Part shown: positions 59,406-64,000 of the stretch, piece by piece
Position numbering within the stretch: the stretch's first letter is position 1
How the letters are laid out: each line of letters begins with the position of its first letter
NCBI GenBank assembly: GCA_030549335.1
Contig: CM060194.1
Location: 36,597,171 to 36,661,170 of the forward strand
Direction of reading: 5' to 3'
Length of the DNA: 64,000 nt
Origin: Pontederia crassipes
Lineage: Eukaryota; Streptophyta; Magnoliopsida; Commelinales; Pontederiaceae
Made by a program: the position numbers and the translations under genes
Notes under the pieces: generated by a model
What the model was told of the DNA's origin: nothing
The model's database searches: none
What the model saw: only the letters and a program-made list of their open reading frames with translations

Positions 59406-60280
59406 TCCTACTGCAAAATTGGCTTCATTTCCTAATGCAATTTTCAATGCTGATGCTATCTTTCCAAGTAGCTATGTCAATTAGCTTACTTCCCGAGTCA
59501 CATCCTTGCCCAAGAAGATGAAATGTTTATCCTTTCTAGAAAAGCAAATGGAAGGAAAAATGAAGCTTATTACAATATCATTATATTGCTTCAATTGAAC
59601 ATGTTATAAGCTCTAAGATAAAATGAGGCCTTTAACTAAGGAGGTGTTTTCCTACAAATATATTTTTTTAAAAAATAATAATAATCTGAACTTGAATCAT
59701 TTAGGTCCACCCGATTATTTTGTTTAATTTATTTTACTTTTATGGTAATTTAAGTTGTCTAGTGATGTCGATTGCATATAAAATAGCAATTCACATTTAT
59801 TAAGAGGGAGGTATCTATTAACAGGGAGGTATCTATCCAAATTGACTCTCAAATGACAATCTGACTTTTATATTTGTTTTAGTTTCTTTCAATCTTATAC
59901 AAACAAAATATGAAATAAGATTTTAACAGTTGAAAAATATTATTGCCATTGTCACCATAATAATTAACTATATTTATTTATTTAGCTTATTTATTACCTT
60001 GAATAATAATGTATTGATAATTTATTATTATTTTCAATTAAAATATATTAAATGTTTATAAATTTGTTAAGATAAAAGTAAAAAACAGTAGATTATCTAG
60101 TTATTTTTTTATTATTAGTAAATAATATTAGTTTAATTATTAGAAAGATTACTTGTAGTTAGTAAACAAGGTAATGCATATTACTAATAGTTTAATAAGG
60201 GGCAATTTTAATGTCAAGTAATGTAGATTACATGGTGATATTGAACCACCCCTCATCCGCCCAAAAGTTTTCTAACATCA

Positions 60281-60322
<42 letters not shown>

Positions 60323-60878
60323 GTTAAGTGTTAAGGTTTGACCACCCTAAATTAAGTTAAAATTGCCAAATAACCTATTATTTGACTTCATTATTATTAC
60401 TTTAATATTTATTATTTTTATAATATATTTTGGTCTCCCTTAAAAATTTGTAGGTTCATCCCTAAACTAACCTGTAAAATGTTTTAGAAAATTGATAGGA
60501 AAAACATTTTTAGCCATCATGAACAAAAGAAAGATTATAAAAATAGTAAAAAAACAGAAGGAGACATGAAACTATGAAAGCAACAACAAAATAAATTAGC
60601 AACTAATCATTTTATCAATAGGTTAACCAATTAGCAATTAATAGTGATTCATCCTAGAAAATACCGAATGTACGATGAGGTAATGACATCACAATATTTT
60701 CAAATGAAAAATCAAAGATGATCACATAATTATATCCAATTTCAGCATCAAGTATGAGAAGAGGAGAAATATTAGAACATGTATAATGAAAGGCATGTGA
60801 TCTAAATCTTGTCGGTAGGAATTTTTTTGCATTTTAGAAATTATTAACCGAGATCCATGCAAGAAGAGGATGTCTTCT
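59406..60878. other. AT-rich intergenic DNA
   Basis: No gene. A 16-base direct repeat 'agggaggtatctat' occurs at about 59804 and 59822, and a (TA)n tract at 60287-60319. Confidence 0.5.
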
Positions 60879-62100
60879 AGGGTCTGTTTGTTTAGCCAGA
60901 ATATCTCGATATGTCAAGAATATAGTCAAACATCCGAAAGAATTAGGTTATTTGGGTCAAATTTTAAAAAGTGTGAAACCACATAAAAAATAATAAAATC
61001 ATCATTTTTAACATCAAAGCAAGAATATAAATATTCTTCTAAAATAGAATAATTTTTATATTATTCTTTGTTCTTCCTATTGGAAAAGCAACGGTCAGTC
61101 TCCCTCTGGGCGACGACATCAGCAATGGTCAGTGATGGAGTGGCCCATCTTCTTCCTTTGGGCAATGACGATGGTGGCCAGTCTTCTTCCGCTAGGCGAC
61201 GATGATGGCATACATTCTTCTTCCTCTTGACAATGATGATGGCATCCATCAACAGTCGAGCGGCTGGTCTTTTTCCTCTCGGCAACAACAACGGCAAGGA
61301 TTTCTTCCTCTTGGCAACGATGCGGCTAGGCTTCTTCCTCTAGTACATTTTCTTCCATGAATCTCACTTTTGCCCACAACGGTCATGCCTTCTTGCATGT
61401 GCTACTCTGGCCATGGGGTCCTCTTCTTCTAGCCCCCTACTTTTGTGGCGATGCCCTCACTATAGCCACGCCTCACTGCAATCATACCCTACTATGGATG
61501 CATCTTGTGGAGGAAGTGGGCAGAGCTGCAGAGAGGACGAGGATGCGGTCGCGCTTACTCCCGAACTCCATGCAGTGGAGGCTGATACCGACGTTCGGGA
61601 GCCCTCCTACTGCCGATAATGGGGGTTTATGCTAATGTTGGGCACCTCTATGCTTGCCTTTTGTGTTTCGAATGAGGAGGGGGGCTTTGTGATTAGGCAA
61701 CATCAATGACATTTGAATCAAACTAGGGAGGTTTTCCAAATGAGAAAGTTCAATTGATGTTGTGGATCATGTTATTTGTGCATGGACTCAATTCAAACAT
61801 ATGTGATGAAACTCTATTGAAACAAAATTTCAAATATCAAACAAAGTTTTTGTTAATGATTTAAACTTATATTATAGATATAGTGGATAATGCATATGAA
61901 TTTATTATAGATATAGCATGTATACATATGAAATTATTAAATTATGAAATTGATGTTTTTTCAGGAGTCAATTGCTTATGAAATGAAAAAAAATCAAAGT
62001 TTTAGAAACCAATAATCAAGGAAAATCCAATTAGCTAAACTTTTAATTTTTTATTTTATAATTTGTTGATCTTTTTTAACTAATACTTTAAATTTACTTT
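60879..62100 (+). other. Possible 5' region of the second hAT element
   Basis: 'tagggtctgtttgtttagcc' at about 60881 resembles a hAT or PIF-type terminus. It is followed by a GC-richer block (61060-61640) whose overlapping ORFs show no domain. The right terminus would be outside the window. Confidence 0.25.
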
Positions 62101-62107
62101 ACATCAC

Positions 62108-63467
62108 ATGACATTAGTTGGAAGTAGTGTTAGTGAAAATCAATCAATGATTAGTGAATCTCAAACACCAATGGCAAGCACTCAATCAGTAAGACTAAAA
62201 TCTTATCCAGCATGGAAACATTGTCAAGTTTGTTTTGATGTCGAAGGAAGGAGAGGAATAAAATGTCTATATTGTAGAAAAATTTTAAAGAGTGCAAGAA
62301 TACATAAAATGAAATTGCATTTTGTGAGAAAAAAGGAGAAGCATTATTGAAAGTTAGTTTCTTGGAAAGCATTTGAAATCTACAACTGGATGAAAAAAAG
62401 AAGACATGATGAAACTAAAACAATTATTTCAAGTGAGCAATTAGGGAATGATGCACAATAAGTTATTACTCCAATTGACACCAAGGTGAAAGGAAAAGAA
62501 ATATCAGATAAATTTTTTTCTCCAAGAACTACTTGCTAGATTCTTTTAAGATTGTTGCATTCCATTTAATGGTGCAAATTCAGTCTATTATCAACCCATG
62601 ATAGATGCAATTGTAGCTATTGGTCCAGAATATAAAGGCCCTCTTTATTATACCATTGGAAATACATTGCTATACTTTTGGAGATGCTTGGACAAAAATT
62701 GGTTTCACTATAATGGGCGATGATTGGCAAGATAACAATTGATTAACTTTCTTATTTATTCTCAAAGGAGTTTGTTCTAATATTATAAAGGATGCTACAA
62801 CACTTTGCAACTTGTTTATAGAACTGGATGAATTTGCAGGACCGAGTAATGTTTCAATGCACTTAGTCACAGATAATATTGCAAATTATAAAGTTGTCAA
62901 ATTGCTAAATGAGAAGTATTTGTCTATCTTTTGGTCTCCTTGTGTTACTCATTATTTGAACTTGACATTGAGAGATATTGAAAAAAAGAGAGGTTGTGAA
63001 TTGCTTTAGTGGAAAAGCATCTAAACTATTTTTACTTACAATCGTGCTTGTTTACTTGCATGGTTACGAAAAAGTTAAAAAATGATAGAAATTTTACATT
63101 TTGTGTCAACTCATTTTGCAACAACATTTAGTGCATTCAAAAGTATCAATGATCACAAGATTGATTTGCAAGATTTGGTGACAAATTTACATTTCACAAA
63201 TTCAAGATATTACAAAAATAAGAAATTAGACATGTTTTGATATTGTATTGGATAGCCAATTTTGGAATGATTAGCATTGTGCAAATTGTGACTCCTTTAG
63301 TTTGCTTACTAAGAATTACTAATTGTGATGATAGACTTTCTCTTGGTTATCGGTATGATGGTATTTATAGAGCAAAGAGGACAATTAAGAAAATTTTTAT
63401 GAATAGAAAATCTTTGTATAAGCCTCACACAAGAATAATCAAGGAACCATTGGATAATCAATTTTGA
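62108..63467 (+). pseudogene. hAT transposase with BED finger and DUF659, broken
   Basis: The ATG at 62108 starts an 80-codon frame with a BED-type zinc finger: PAWKHCQVCFD, then a CLYC pair and HKMKLHF (first Cys/His ligands kept; the usual GGIHR is altered). Later fragments match DUF659 hAT transposases in order: YQPMIDAIVAIGPEYKGP (about 62590-62640), VTDNIANYKVVKLLNEKY with its Asp (about 62860), then SPCVTHYLNLTLRDIEKK (about 62940). THFATTFSAFKSI (about 63110) and YRYDGIYRAKRTIKKIF (about 63345) follow. Stops and frameshifts separate them. It ends near 63467 without the C-terminal dimerisation region. Confidence 0.8.
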
Positions 63468-64000
63468 AAGAATATTCATTGTGTTACATATTTTTAAATC
63501 CATCCTTTTATTATTACAGAGATAACTTAACGGGTACACTAAAAGTGCTTAGGTGGAGGGCGAAGAAGGCCCCCTTTCGGGGGTACTGAAGTATCGAAAC
63601 AAAGTTGGAAGTAACAAGATCGGATGCAAAATTTTGGTAAAAAATTAGGTATTGCATGAGTTAGTTTTTTTCATTTTCAATTCCTGTCAAAGATTGTTGC
63701 ATTTATGAATTTATTTGTTGAATATTATAATCTTATTTTTCTTTTATTTTATGGTAAATCAATTGTGGTATAGCTTTGGATTTAGTGTTCCATTACTGGT
63801 AATTCGACTCTTAAGTAAAACTGCATCATCTCCTGTTTGTGAGAGAAACTAGGGTGTATTTGAAAGAAAACATTCAAAAAACAGAAACAAGTTAGAACAC
63901 AATTGTTGTGAGAAATTTGTGCAGGTACTGGGAAATAGTGTTCGCACTATAAATGCGAGTATATGAAGATCATATTCCCTTTTACATAAACGTAAACAAG
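63468..64000. other. No gene; short G/C hairpin
   Basis: 'ggccccctttcgggggtac' (63569-63587) forms a five-pair C/G stem over a TTTC-type loop in otherwise AT-rich DNA. Nothing else recognised up to the window end. Confidence 0.4.

Overview
This is nuclear DNA of a flowering plant. Intron-split coding, very long AT-rich intergenic stretches, (TC)n/(GA)n/(TA)n microsatellites and nested plant transposons all say so. The one clear host gene reads closest, from memory, to the SPIN1-type KH proteins of monocots. The species cannot be fixed from the sequence. No tRNA, rRNA or CRISPR was found.

Layout. 1-5070: an unidentified ORF remnant and two direct copies of a ~1.8-2.0 kb block, each holding a Mutator-like element with long terminal inverted repeats. 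A ~0.63 kb segment sits between the copies. 5071-11224: mostly non-coding, with a 5'-truncated SINE flanked by target-site duplications, a (TC)50 tract, a short MITE-like element and an antisense copia RNase H tail. 11225-13640: a ~1.7 kb gypsy LTR with primer-binding-site-like sequence and a decayed internal start. 13637-14232: an inverted copy of the 2383-3013 segment, lying directly upstream of the host gene. 14629-18800: a seven-exon, 280-residue STAR/KH RNA-binding protein with an open frame and consensus splice sites throughout. 21323-21709: a Tourist-like MITE.

21770-29175 is a complete-ended 7.4 kb PIF/Harbinger element with TTA target duplication. It carries a Myb/SANT-like ORF1 and a DDE transposase, both broken by stops or frameshifts. 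Two passengers lie on the opposite strand: an intact ORF with an RNase H1 N-terminal (viroplasmin-type) domain plus a membrane segment, and what looks like the captured last exon of a host gene. This passenger cargo is the most unusual thing in the window.

29771-59397 appears to be one hAT element (matching TIR ends, 7 of 8 target-site bases) swollen to 29.6 kb by nested insertions: a 3.16 kb solo LTR inside its transposase gene, Athila-like and other gypsy pieces in both orientations, a 1.79 kb non-autonomous hAT, a 1.50 kb CACTA element and a 4.6 kb copia element that kept gag but lost pol. 59406-64000 holds AT-rich sequence and a second, DUF659-type hAT transposase remnant.

Functionally, only the KH gene and perhaps the Harbinger passenger ORF look able to make protein. 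Everything else is mobile DNA in various states of decay. All calls come from reading the sequence; no searches were run.
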